Shown: positions 1-7,859 of the stretch, one piece after another
Layout: every line of letters starts with the position of its first letter
How positions within the stretch are numbered: position 1 is the stretch's first letter
From: a bacterium
GTDB taxonomy: Bacteria; Bdellovibrionota_G; JALEGL01
Assembly (NCBI GenBank): GCA_022763185.1
Contig: JALEGL010000006.1
Span: forward strand, 363,087-427,086
Direction: 5' to 3'
Length of the DNA stretch: 64,000 bases
Notes under the pieces: generated by a model
Told to the model about the DNA's origin: nothing
Seen by the model: the letters and a program-made list of their open reading frames with translations, nothing else
The model's database searches: none
Made by a program: the position numbers and the translations under genes

Positions 1-1
1 A

Positions 2-499
2 TTTCAAGAAAACAGAGTTTTAGAAAAAGACGGTCAACAACCCGATAATGCACCCCGCAATGGCAGAGATCACTGGATATTTTCAACCGTAGGTATAGCT
101 GAATTTGGTCTTTTTACAGCTTTGAGTTTTGTAATCGATGGCTATGTGAACAACCCAGACATTGTCAAGGCATTTCAAAACTCATCTGGACAATGGGATC
201 TAAATAATGTTGCTCAAACTTTGGTTAAGAATGAAAAGTATACAATTGAAATACTTTTTGCCAGAATTAAACGGTCTCGAGATGTCTATATGGAGTATGC
301 CAATAAAGATATTCTTTATAGCTTTAGTACGATTTTGCAGTTGCATACGATGGGTTATTTTAAATATCATGCTTTGCAACGTCAAAACAATTTAAAATCT
401 GAAGAGTTGCCAGAGGATGTTTTAGATTGTTTAAGTCCAGATTCTACGTTTGATTCAGATTGCGTTCCGCTGAGCATGGGCCAGCAACGAAGAGAATAG
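2..499 (+). CDS. Hypothetical protein, 5' end outside window
   Basis: The reading frame is open from base 2 without a stop, and the only internal start near position 122 is a TTG with no ribosome-binding site. This is therefore the last 165 or so codons of a longer gene cut by the window edge. The visible part is soluble-looking and rich in polar residues, with one moderately hydrophobic stretch (FGLFTALSFVIDGY) near the left edge. The C-terminus is acidic and contains two cysteines. I recognise no family. A 193-bp gap separates it from the next gene, so co-transcription is uncertain. Confidence 0.6.
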   Translation, partial: FQENRVLEKDGQQPDNAPRNGRDHWIFSTVGIAEFGLFTALSFVIDGYVNNPDIVKAFQNSSGQWDLNNVAQTLVKNEKYTIEILFARIKRSRDVYMEYANKDILYSFSTILQLHTMGYFKYHALQRQNNLKSEELPEDVLDCLSPDSTFDSDCVPLSMGQQRRE

Positions 500-692
500 T
501 TTGTGTGGCTCACTGGCTTGTGTTTTTTTCGCTGTATGATTGCAGACTTATACTGACCTGATTTAGATGATACTGTTGGATAATCGGTCACTGGATTGCT
601 GTTTAGATGCCAAGAGTTGTCTTAATACTTCAAGCAACCATGGTATAAAAATTGAATACTCTTTAAAAATTGAAAAATTTAAGGAGGATAAA

Positions 693-1007
693 ATGAAAGT
701 AAATAACGTATCATTGTTGGCTTTGTTGGCCTTAACACAAATGTTTCAAGACCCTATAGTTCTGGGGCAAAATACAGAGTCCATTAAACCGGCTAAAGTG
801 TTAAAGCAGAAAAAAATGTTAATTAACCTGAACACAGCAAGTTTAAAAGATTTGGAGTATTTACCAGGTATTGGAAAAACTTTAGCGATACGTATTATTG
901 AACGTCGCAAAATAAAACCTTTTCAATCCATCAATGACCTTAAATATGTTGATGGCATTGGAGAGAAAAAATTCAGTAAAATTAAAACCATGATTGCTGT
1001 GAAATAA
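693..1007 (+). CDS. ComEA-like secreted helix-hairpin-helix protein
   Basis: This is a 104-residue protein with an N-terminal hydrophobic segment (about residues 6-24) that looks like a signal peptide or anchor. It is followed by a ComEA-type helix-hairpin-helix pair: LNTASLKDLEYLPGIGKTLA and the second hairpin YVDGIGEKKF. In ComEA this fold binds double-stranded DNA non-specifically during uptake, and short exported versions are common in Gram-negatives. The ATG at 693 was chosen because AAGGAGG lies 5 to 11 bases upstream; the frame extends to 567 but has no ribosome-binding site there. No other competence gene is adjacent, so a role in DNA uptake is inference. Confidence 0.8.
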   Translation: MKVNNVSLLALLALTQMFQDPIVLGQNTESIKPAKVLKQKKMLINLNTASLKDLEYLPGIGKTLAIRIIERRKIKPFQSINDLKYVDGIGEKKFSKIKTMIAVK

Positions 1008-1122
1008 GGCTAAAAGCTGAATGGTTTTTAAAGGTATTTGACAACTTGCTCAGTTTAAGAAGCTTGAGGAATTGCAGAGCTTGTTTGATATAACAATAGA
1101 CATGGAGTATAAGGTTTGAACC

Positions 1123-2745
1123 ATGCGCATAGGCATTGCCCAAATCAATACACGTGTAAATAACTTGGCTTTTAACAAAGACGCAATACTGTCTATGCTG
1201 GAGAAGGCGCACAGTCAAAATGTTGATTTATGTATTTTTCCTGAATTAAGTTTGACTGGCTATCCTCTGACAGATGCAAGGTTTTCCTCTGGCTTTTTAA
1301 GAGAGCTTGAATTGCATTTAGAAAGCTTGGCCAAAAACAGTGGAGACATGTGGTTTATTGTAGGGGCACCCCATAAAACTTCTTCTGCAATTTATAACGC
1401 TGCGTATGTTATGGGTGAAGGAAAAATTCAGCATATTGCGCATAAAAGCTTACTACCTAATTATGATGTGTTTGATGAACGGCGTTACTTTTCGCCAGAT
1501 CATACGCAACCTTTGGTATTCAACTACAAAGATCAAAAAATAGCCGTTTTGATTTGCGAAGATATCTGGGAAGATTTTGTGGAAGAAGAGCACTTTAAAT
1601 ATGAGAGTGACCCATTGGATCAATTGCAAGAAAACAAAGTTGATTTATTGGTGAATATATCGGCATCACCCTATTACGTGGGTAAAGAAAAACTTCGCCA
1701 GCAGGTCCTGCACAGAGCTGTAAAACAACTGAATTGCCCCATGGTTTATGTGAACTTGGTGGGAGGTAATGATGAAATACTTTTTGACGGGGAGAGTACA
1801 GTTATGTCTGCCCAGGGGGAGGTGTTACACCGTTCGTCAAAGTTTAGCGAAGATTTTTCAAGTTATGATCTAACACAAGAAAATGTAGCTTTAACGCAAA
1901 CGAGCTCTCAGCAAGCTGTGGCCTTGCTATGGCAGGCCTTATGTATGGGCTTAAAAGACTTTTTTGTTAAAACCCATCAATCCAAAGCCATTATTGGCTT
2001 ATCTGGTGGCATTGATTCTGCTTTGGTCTTGGCCATAGCCTGTGAAGCTTTGGGTAAAAATAATGTAATCCCAATCTACATGCCTTCTCAATACTCGGCT
2101 CAGATTTCACAAGAAGGGGCTGAAAGCTTATGTAAAAACCTTGAGCTAGAGTTAAAATGTATTGCTATTGATAGCTTGAGAAAAAGCTTTGATCAAAGTT
2201 TAGAGTCTGTTTTTTTAGATCAAGCAGCCAACGTGACCGAAGAAAATATTCAGGCAAGAATCAGAGGCACCTTGTTGATGGCGTACAGCAATAAGTTTGG
2301 GGGTATGGTTTTAAATACCAGCAATAAATCTGAACTGGCTGTGGGCTATTCTACCTTATACGGTGACTTGATTGGAGGCTTGTCTGTTATTGGAGATTTA
2401 TACAAACATCAGGTTTATGAATTGGCTCAGTGGTGCAATAAAGATCACGAAATTATTCCGCAAATTATTATCAAGAGAGCACCCTCAGCTGAGTTAAGGG
2501 AAGATCAAAAAGACTCTGATAGCTTGCCACATTATGATATTTTGGACAAGGTCCTGTATATGTATTTAGAGCAGTTGCAGTCTGTCAATGATATTGTGAA
2601 ACAAGGCTATGAAGAAGAAGTGGTTAAAAAAATAGTGGCTTTGGTTAAGAGAAGTGAGTTTAAACGTAGGCAAGCGCCACCCATTTTGAAAGTCTCACAA
2701 AAAGCATTTGGTATTGGGCGCAGGCACAATATAGCGATTGGATAA
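1123..2745 (+). CDS. nadE: Glutamine-dependent NAD+ synthetase
   Basis: A 540-residue two-domain enzyme that makes NAD+ from deamido-NAD+, ATP and glutamine-derived ammonia. The N-terminal nitrilase-fold glutaminase has the expected triad: Glu41 (FPELSLTGYP), Lys108 (AHKSLLP) and Cys145 (LICEDIWE). The C-terminal ATP-pyrophosphatase domain has the PP-loop SGGIDS at residues 294-299. Length is normal for the long bacterial form. The ATG at 1123 follows a weak purine-rich site. It heads a tight operon with nadK, recO and mazG; nadK starts 7 bp after its stop, so NAD+ and NADP+ synthesis are physically linked. Confidence 0.97.
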   Translation: MRIGIAQINTRVNNLAFNKDAILSMLEKAHSQNVDLCIFPELSLTGYPLTDARFSSGFLRELELHLESLAKNSGDMWFIVGAPHKTSSAIYNAAYVMGEGKIQHIAHKSLLPNYDVFDERRYFSPDHTQPLVFNYKDQKIAVLICEDIWEDFVEEEHFKYESDPLDQLQENKVDLLVNISASPYYVGKEKLRQQVLHRAVKQLNCPMVYVNLVGGNDEILFDGESTVMSAQGEVLHRSSKFSEDFSSYDLTQENVALTQTSSQQAVALLWQALCMGLKDFFVKTHQSKAIIGLSGGIDSALVLAIACEALGKNNVIPIYMPSQYSAQISQEGAESLCKNLELELKCIAIDSLRKSFDQSLESVFLDQAANVTEENIQARIRGTLLMAYSNKFGGMVLNTSNKSELAVGYSTLYGDLIGGLSVIGDLYKHQVYELAQWCNKDHEIIPQIIIKRAPSAELREDQKDSDSLPHYDILDKVLYMYLEQLQSVNDIVKQGYEEEVVKKIVALVKRSEFKRRQAPPILKVSQKAFGIGRRHNIAIG

Positions 2746-2752
2746 AGGGTAT

Positions 2753-3682
2753 ATGAATATTAAGCGAGCAGTTGTTGTTTATAAAAAAAGCAGTTATGAG
2801 TTGTATGCTTTAGAAAAAAAAGATCCACATTTTTTAAATTTGTTAAAGCAAAAACATCCTTCAGTGGCTCAGTTTATCCCAAGTCATGAGGCACATCACA
2901 AAAGCATAGACTATGCGCGTCAAGTACTAAGCCAACTCAATATTGAAACCAAGTTTATTCATAGAGCAAGAAAATTTAATGAAGATTGGGCAGATCTTAT
3001 TATAACCATTGGCGGGGATGGGACATTTTTAGATGCTGCTCGTCATACCCTTGAAAAGCCTATGCTGGGCATAAACTCTGATCCAAAAAGAAGTGTGGGA
3101 ATGTACTGTGCCATTAATGTAAAGCAGCTCAAAAAAACACTTAACGGAATTATGCAAAATAATATACCGCAATATCATATTTCTCGTCTTCAAATGTGTC
3201 TTAATGAAGATACGTTTATGCCCCCTGTTTTGAATGACTGTCTCATCACTAGCACAAACCCGGCTGAAACATCTCGCTTTGATTTAAAATTTGGTAAAAA
3301 TAAATACAGTTATAAATCTTCTGGTTTGTGGGTTTCAACAGCCGCTGGTTCAACAGGAGCTATGCGTAGTACAGGAGGGGAGGTTCTCCCGCTTGAAGAT
3401 GAGTCTTACATGTTTTATGTCCGAGAAAATTACCATGCACCGTTAGAAAAACGAAAACCTTCCAGGGCAGTATTGAATAAAAAAGACGTGTTGCATGTTG
3501 TTTCTAAGATGCGGCAAGGGATGATTTTTTTTGATGGAGCCCATAAAAAGATTTCATTTAAAAATGGAAATCAGCTAAGCATTCAATTGTACCCTAAAAA
3601 ACTTAAAGTTTTTGCTTATGACAGTCAAAGGCGACATCAGTTTGATAAAGACACCAGTTTAAAAAGACGAGCGAATGACTGA
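2753..3682 (+). CDS. nadK: NAD kinase
   Basis: A 309-residue kinase that phosphorylates NAD+ to NADP+. The diagnostic GGDGT motif is at residues 87-91 (IGGDGTFLDAAR), and the second conserved region reads STAAGSTGAMRSTGG, a variant of the usual STPTGSTA-type motif, somewhat like the eukaryotic branch. An in-frame TTG lies at 2738, inside nadE, but the ATG at 2753 preceded by AAAGGG is the better start. The gene sits directly after nadE, which supplies its substrate, and overlaps recO by 8 bp. Confidence 0.93.
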   Translation: MNIKRAVVVYKKSSYELYALEKKDPHFLNLLKQKHPSVAQFIPSHEAHHKSIDYARQVLSQLNIETKFIHRARKFNEDWADLIITIGGDGTFLDAARHTLEKPMLGINSDPKRSVGMYCAINVKQLKKTLNGIMQNNIPQYHISRLQMCLNEDTFMPPVLNDCLITSTNPAETSRFDLKFGKNKYSYKSSGLWVSTAAGSTGAMRSTGGEVLPLEDESYMFYVRENYHAPLEKRKPSRAVLNKKDVLHVVSKMRQGMIFFDGAHKKISFKNGNQLSIQLYPKKLKVFAYDSQRRHQFDKDTSLKRRAND

Positions 3683-4415
3683 AGAAAAAACGCAAGCCAT
3701 TGTTCTATCCAATAGTGTGTATGGTGAAAGTGATATGATTGTTTCACTTTTAACCAAAGACTTTGGCAAGATCTCTGCATTTGCTGTGGCAGCAAAAAAA
3801 AGCAAAAAGCGTTTTGCTGGAGGGATTGATCTTTTTTCTTTTTTGCAGATTCAAATTAAACCGCCTAAATCTAAAAGTAGTTTTTTGTGGCGACTGGAAA
3901 AAACCCAACTGATCAACGCATTTTACCCTTTACGATCCAACTTAAAAGCCTTGGCCAGTATGAGCTATTTATCAGAGTGTTTAAAAAAACTTTTGGCCGA
4001 TGAACAAAAGCAAGAATCCCTTTTTATGTGGTGGGAAGAAACTTTAAACAAAGTTGCTCAAGGGCATTGTCAGAGCAGTATTGATTATCTCAAAATGGAT
4101 TTTGAATTGTTATCTATGTTAGGTTATAAGCCGCATTTATACAACTGTGTCCATTGTGCAAAAGAACAACAGCAGCATGAACGGTTTTATTTTTCTTTCG
4201 AAAAAGGCGGAACGTTGTGCAAACAGTGTTATGTTGCAGGGCAGGGTATGTGGGTTAACCCTATGCTGGCAAAAATGATTCATCATGAGGGCCAATTGAA
4301 TTACAGTTCACAAGATGTTCGTTTTTTGGGGCAATTGGTGCACCGTTTTATGGTGCATACGCTTGGCCATGAACCCAAAAGTCAAAACTTTAGATGGGAT
4401 GCTATGCAATTATGA
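3675..4415 (+). CDS. recO: DNA repair protein RecO
   Basis: A 246-residue protein matching RecO, which with RecR loads RecA on SSB-coated single-stranded DNA. The N-terminal OB-fold begins TQAIVLSNSVYGESDMIVSL, typical of the family. A zinc-binding set is visible as Cys158-x2-Cys161 and Cys182-x2-Cys185. The ATG lies inside the end of nadK and the TGA overlaps the mazG ATG, so translation is probably coupled through the operon. Nothing looks unusual apart from the pairing with NAD genes. Confidence 0.92.
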   Translation: MTEEKTQAIVLSNSVYGESDMIVSLLTKDFGKISAFAVAAKKSKKRFAGGIDLFSFLQIQIKPPKSKSSFLWRLEKTQLINAFYPLRSNLKALASMSYLSECLKKLLADEQKQESLFMWWEETLNKVAQGHCQSSIDYLKMDFELLSMLGYKPHLYNCVHCAKEQQQHERFYFSFEKGGTLCKQCYVAGQGMWVNPMLAKMIHHEGQLNYSSQDVRFLGQLVHRFMVHTLGHEPKSQNFRWDAMQL

Positions 4416-5194
4416 GTGCAGAAGAGAGTAAAAATAAAAGTTGGTTGAAGAAACTTGAAACTATCATGCAAGAGCTCAGAGGTGATCAAGGTTGTCCTTG
4501 GGATAAAGAGCAAACACATGCAAGCTTAAAACAATATTGCCTAGAAGAAGCTTATGAAGTTGTTGAAGCCATTGATAGTGAAGATGACCTTGCCATTAAA
4601 GATGAATTGGGTGACTTGTTACTGCAAGTTTATTTTCATGCGCAACTGGCCAGTGAAAGAAAGAGCTTTGCTATAGAAGATGTTGCAAGGGGCATTTGTG
4701 AAAAAATGATTAGACGGCATCCGCATGTGTTTGGTGATACTGAAGGTATTGATACTGAACAAGATGTTGAGCAGCAATGGGAATTGATCAAAGACCAAGA
4801 AGGTTTAAAAAAGAATAAAAAATTATTGCATGTATGTCAAACTTTACCAGGATTAAGCAAGGCACAAAAAGTATCTAAAAAAGCGGCCAAGTTTGGTTTT
4901 GACTGGAAAAGTAAAGACGATGTTTATGCAAAAGTAAAAGAAGAGTTATTAGAGCTCACACAAGCGCAAACAGAAGCTGAAAAAAATGAAGAATTAGGCG
5001 ATATGTTGTTTGCTCTATGCAGTCTAGCTAGACACGAAGGTCTTGATGCCGAAGGAGCTCTGCAAGAAGCCATAAAGAAGTTTCAAAAACGTTTCTATGC
5101 TGTAGAAGACAAACTAAAAGCTGAGCAAAAAGATTTTACTTCAAGCAGCTTTGATGAATTGGATCAGCTTTGGCAGCAAGTAAAACAAGACTAG
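4412..5194 (+). CDS. mazG: Nucleoside triphosphate pyrophosphohydrolase MazG
   Basis: A 260-residue tandem-domain MazG that hydrolyses NTPs and dNTPs to NMPs and pyrophosphate, thought to clean non-canonical nucleotides and modulate alarmone levels. Both MazG domains show the metal-binding EExxE and ExxD pattern: residues about 40-75 (LEEAYEVVEAI, DELGDLL) and again in the C-terminal half (KEELLELTQ, EELGDML). The opening CPWDKEQTHASL is a family hallmark. The ATG at 4412 forms an ATGA overlap with recO; a longer in-frame start at 4394 would lie well inside recO. Confidence 0.95.
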   Translation: MSAEESKNKSWLKKLETIMQELRGDQGCPWDKEQTHASLKQYCLEEAYEVVEAIDSEDDLAIKDELGDLLLQVYFHAQLASERKSFAIEDVARGICEKMIRRHPHVFGDTEGIDTEQDVEQQWELIKDQEGLKKNKKLLHVCQTLPGLSKAQKVSKKAAKFGFDWKSKDDVYAKVKEELLELTQAQTEAEKNEELGDMLFALCSLARHEGLDAEGALQEAIKKFQKRFYAVEDKLKAEQKDFTSSSFDELDQLWQQVKQD

Positions 5195-5196
5195 CG

Positions 5197-5340
5197 TCAT
5201 TTTTTTAATTGCTTCTTGGTGTCTTGCATAATGATTTGCAAATCTTGCTCGTAATTACGCAGAGCTTGATGAAGATCTAATTCTAAATCATAAAAAATAG
5301 CATCGATGGTTTCACTAAGACTTGGTTTGTTGTTGTTCAT
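5197..5340 (-). CDS. Small hypothetical protein, 47 aa
   Basis: This 47-codon frame runs antisense to its neighbours in the otherwise empty 303-bp gap between mazG and thiN. It reads MNNNKPSLSETIDAIFYDL at the start and ends with a lysine-rich tail, with heptad-like hydrophobic spacing between, so it would form one amphipathic helix. The codon pattern looks protein-like, with no rare-codon run. No strong ribosome-binding site precedes the ATG, and the stop lies only 2 bp from the mazG stop. It could be a real small cytoplasmic protein or a chance frame. Confidence 0.4.
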   Translation of the reverse strand: MNNNKPSLSETIDAIFYDLELDLHQALRNYEQDLQIIMQDTKKQLKK

Positions 5341-5497
5341 GGTTATTTAAAGAGCAAAGCGTGTGCCATAAATAAAGCAAATAAAATCAGATACTTATCT
5401 TGTTCTGTGTTTGGTGATTTTATGCTCATTTATTTTATAATGGACTTTGTTGGGACATCTTTGTATCAAATGATAAACTCCTGTTTCAGAATTTTAT

Positions 5498-6127
5498 ATG
5501 CAACAATCTGTTTTAATAATAGCCAATCATGTTTTTGAAGATTTAGACTTTTTGCAAGCGCAAGTACATAAGTTTGATTTTATAATTTGTTGTGATGGGG
5601 CTGCCAATGAGATGAAAAAAATCAACTGTACACCTAAAGTTATCATTGGTGATTTAGATTCATTGACCTCAAAAACCAAAGATTTTTTTCAAGATACAAC
5701 TGAGATCATTCATAAACCGTCTCAATACCAATGTGATTTAGAAAAAGCTTTGGATTATTGCGTAGATCAGGGTGTTAAAAATGTGAATATACTGGGTTTA
5801 GAAGGTGGAAGAGCCGATTACGCCATAGCCAACTTTATTGTCTTGAAACATTACTGCGAACAATTAAATATTAAGGTTATAGGTAAAGATTATGTTGCTT
5901 ATCCCGTGATTGGGCACTGGCAAAAAAAATGTAAGGTGGGGCAGACATTAAGCTTTATTCCTTTTGGCCAGTGTGATGGCATAACCCTAAAGGGCCTAAA
6001 ATACGAACTTGAAAATGCTGTGATGAAACCAGGAGACATTGGTGTTAGTAATGAAGTGACTCATGAAGATGTAAGCATTAACATAAAGTCTGGTTATGCA
6101 TGCATTTTTAGTTTTAGTAAAAAATAA
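5498..6127 (+). CDS. thiN: Thiamine pyrophosphokinase
   Basis: A 209-residue enzyme that converts thiamine plus ATP to thiamine pyrophosphate. Family motifs are clear: CDGAANEM, the acidic VIIGDLDSL loop, YQCDLEKALDY, and GLEGGRADYAIAN. Length is typical of the bacterial and eukaryotic TPK fold. The ATG has only a weak ribosome-binding site. A strong hairpin terminator follows, then a TPP riboswitch and a transporter gene. No thiamine biosynthesis genes (thiC, thiE, thiG) appear in the window, so the locus looks built for salvage: import of thiamine, then pyrophosphorylation. Confidence 0.92.
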   Translation: MQQSVLIIANHVFEDLDFLQAQVHKFDFIICCDGAANEMKKINCTPKVIIGDLDSLTSKTKDFFQDTTEIIHKPSQYQCDLEKALDYCVDQGVKNVNILGLEGGRADYAIANFIVLKHYCEQLNIKVIGKDYVAYPVIGHWQKKCKVGQTLSFIPFGQCDGITLKGLKYELENAVMKPGDIGVSNEVTHEDVSINIKSGYACIFSFSKK

Positions 6128-6137
6128 TTGAGTGATG

Positions 6138-6174
6138 GTACCCAAAGGTAGCCGGTATCTTTGGGTACTTTTTA
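6138..6174 (+). terminator. Rho-independent terminator after thiN
   Basis: A perfect 10-bp stem, GTACCCAAAG pairing with CTTTGGGTAC, with an 11-nt loop and a following T-rich run. It isolates thiN from the riboswitch-controlled transporter downstream. Confidence 0.8.
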
Positions 6175-6225
6175 CTTTACAGAGCAAGTGAATTTAATTA
6201 AGGGTAGGGGACAGATACACATTAT

Positions 6226-6317
6226 TCCGCGGGAGACTCTGCTTTGAGTCTGAGAAATTGCAAATTGCATGCATTGACCGTTTAACTTGATCCGGGTGAT
6301 ACCGGCGTAAGGAGAGA
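6226..6317 (+). promoter_or_regulatory. TPP (THI-box) riboswitch
   Basis: The conserved thiamine pyrophosphate aptamer core is readable: CTGAGAAATTGC in the left arm, and on the right TTTAACTTGATCCGGGTGAT followed by ACCGGCGTAAGGAGA, close to the consensus of the THI box. The small hairpin GACTC/GAGTC precedes CTGAGA. The last strand contains AAGGAGAG, the only good ribosome-binding sequence near, so ligand-bound folding would hide it. The expected effect is to switch off translation of the ORF starting at 6319, and with it the transporter, when TPP is plentiful. Confidence 0.93.
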
Positions 6318-6318
6318 C

Positions 6319-6459
6319 ATGAATCAAACATTGTTGCTGAAAAATCATAACAGTCCTAGCGTTTTTAAACGGTATTGTTCAGCGAGCTGTATGTTAAATA
6401 TGTTCACACTTGCCGCAGATTTCAATACATTACAGGTTTTAATCCCGGACGTAACATGA
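6319..6459 (+). CDS. Riboswitch-proximal leader ORF, 46 aa
   Basis: A 46-codon frame begins with an ATG placed correctly after the AAGGAGAG that forms the 3' strand of the TPP aptamer. Its TGA overlaps the ATG of the transporter (ATGA at 6456-6459). The predicted peptide begins MNQTLLLKNHNSPSVFKRYC and has no recognised domain or clear membrane segment. The transporter itself has only a weak site (CGGAC) upstream, so ribosomes released by the riboswitch probably reach it by translating this ORF. Its value may be translation coupling rather than the peptide. Confidence 0.45.
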   Translation: MNQTLLLKNHNSPSVFKRYCSASCMLNMFTLAADFNTLQVLIPDVT

Positions 6460-7859
6460 GTATTGAGTTAAACGGTATTGATTACGGCATTATAAGCCTT
6501 TATTTTTTAGTACTCGTGGGCGTAGGGTTTTTTGCCCAAGCAAAGCACGATTCTAGTGAAAGCTTTTTATTGGGGGGACGCAAATTAACGCTTCCCTTGT
6601 TTGTAATGACCTTAACCTCATCTTGGTATGGGGGTATATTGGGTGTAGGTGAGTTTACTTATCTTTATGGCTTTTCCAACTGGGTGATTCAAGGATTACC
6701 GTATTATATATTTGCTATTGTCTTTGCTTTTTTACTGGCTAGAAAAATAAGAGGCAATCAACATATTAGTTTGCCGGATCAAGTAGAAGCCGTTTACGGA
6801 AAAAAAGCGGCTATGCTTGCCAGTGCCTGGGTCTTTTTTCTAAGTAGCCCTGCCCCTTATGTTTTAATGTTTTCAGTTTTATTGCAAACTTTAAGTGGCT
6901 GGTCGCCATGGTTTTGTATGCTGATTGGCCTAATTTTCTCAACGGTATACCTATTTAAAGGTGGGTTTTTGTCAGACTTGTACACAGATATCTTTGAGTT
7001 TGTTTTGATGTACTTAGGTTTTGCGGTCTTATTTTTTTTCAGTATCAAAAGTTTTGGAGGGTTAGATTTTTTAAAAAGCAACTTGCCGGATGTGCATCAA
7101 ACATGGCACGGCGGTAATTCTATGCAATTTATCATGGTCTGGTTTTTTATTGCCTTATGGACCTTGGTAGAGCCCTCGTTTTATCAACGTTGCGCGGCAG
7201 CCAAAAATACCAGTACCGCCTTTAAAGGTATTTTAAGCTCTATTGTGTTTTGGTTTATCTTTGACTGCATGAGTATTTCTACGGCACTGTATGCCAAAGC
7301 GGCTTACCCTGATTTAGAGAATGCCTTATGGACCTATCCAATTTTAGCAAAAAATATTTTACCTGCGGGTTTACTAGGCATTTTTTGGGTGGCGATGTTT
7401 GCGGTGGTGATGTCTACTTTAAATACCACGGGCTTTATTTCTGGCATGTCACTGGGTAAAGATATTTTGGGGAGATTAACATACTTTAAAAGGTATTCAG
7501 AAACGCAATTGACCAAACTCGGACTCATTGTTTCTTTACTTTTTGCAGCGAGCTTAGCACTCTACGTTCCTTCTGTGATTCAGCTTTGGTACAGCATTGC
7601 CAGTGTGATGGTTCCAGGCTTACTGATTCCTGTTATAGGCTGTTACTATCCTAAACTGCGTTACCCGCAACATAGTGCAGCTTACATTATGTTGGCAGCA
7701 CCCATGGTCTCTTTTGTTTGTTTAAGTATTGGCTGGTGGCATGAGTTTGGATCGTATGATCACTATCCATTTGGTTTAGAACCCATGTATCCAGGTTTAA
7801 TTCTCAGCTTAGGCTCTTTGTTGGTTCTTCGTTTATGCGGGATGAAAAAAACAAATTAA
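6456..7859 (+). CDS. Sodium:solute symporter, probable thiamine importer
   Basis: A 467-residue inner-membrane protein of the SSS/SSF family (LeuT fold) with about 13 predicted helices. Family signatures include ESFLLGGRKLTLPLFVMTL near residues 35-53 and the helix region ending FAVVMSTLNTTGFISG. The substrate is inferred from context: a TPP riboswitch lies directly upstream and thiamine pyrophosphokinase precedes that. TPP-regulated symporters of this superfamily (called ThiV) have been predicted as thiamine-related transporters. The ATG overlaps the leader ORF stop. The in-frame TTG at 6375 was rejected because it lacks a ribosome-binding site. The gene converges on fhs and shares a TTAA with it. 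Confidence 0.92.
   Translation: MSIELNGIDYGIISLYFLVLVGVGFFAQAKHDSSESFLLGGRKLTLPLFVMTLTSSWYGGILGVGEFTYLYGFSNWVIQGLPYYIFAIVFAFLLARKIRGNQHISLPDQVEAVYGKKAAMLASAWVFFLSSPAPYVLMFSVLLQTLSGWSPWFCMLIGLIFSTVYLFKGGFLSDLYTDIFEFVLMYLGFAVLFFFSIKSFGGLDFLKSNLPDVHQTWHGGNSMQFIMVWFFIALWTLVEPSFYQRCAAAKNTSTAFKGILSSIVFWFIFDCMSISTALYAKAAYPDLENALWTYPILAKNILPAGLLGIFWVAMFAVVMSTLNTTGFISGMSLGKDILGRLTYFKRYSETQLTKLGLIVSLLFAASLALYVPSVIQLWYSIASVMVPGLLIPVIGCYYPKLRYPQHSAAYIMLAAPMVSFVCLSIGWWHEFGSYDHYPFGLEPMYPGLILSLGSLLVLRLCGMKKTN

Noticed and set aside
6375-6455. Longer N-terminus for the symporter from TTG at 6375
   Set aside because: It would overlap the leader ORF in another frame with no ribosome-binding site, and adds a polar segment not seen in SSS proteins.
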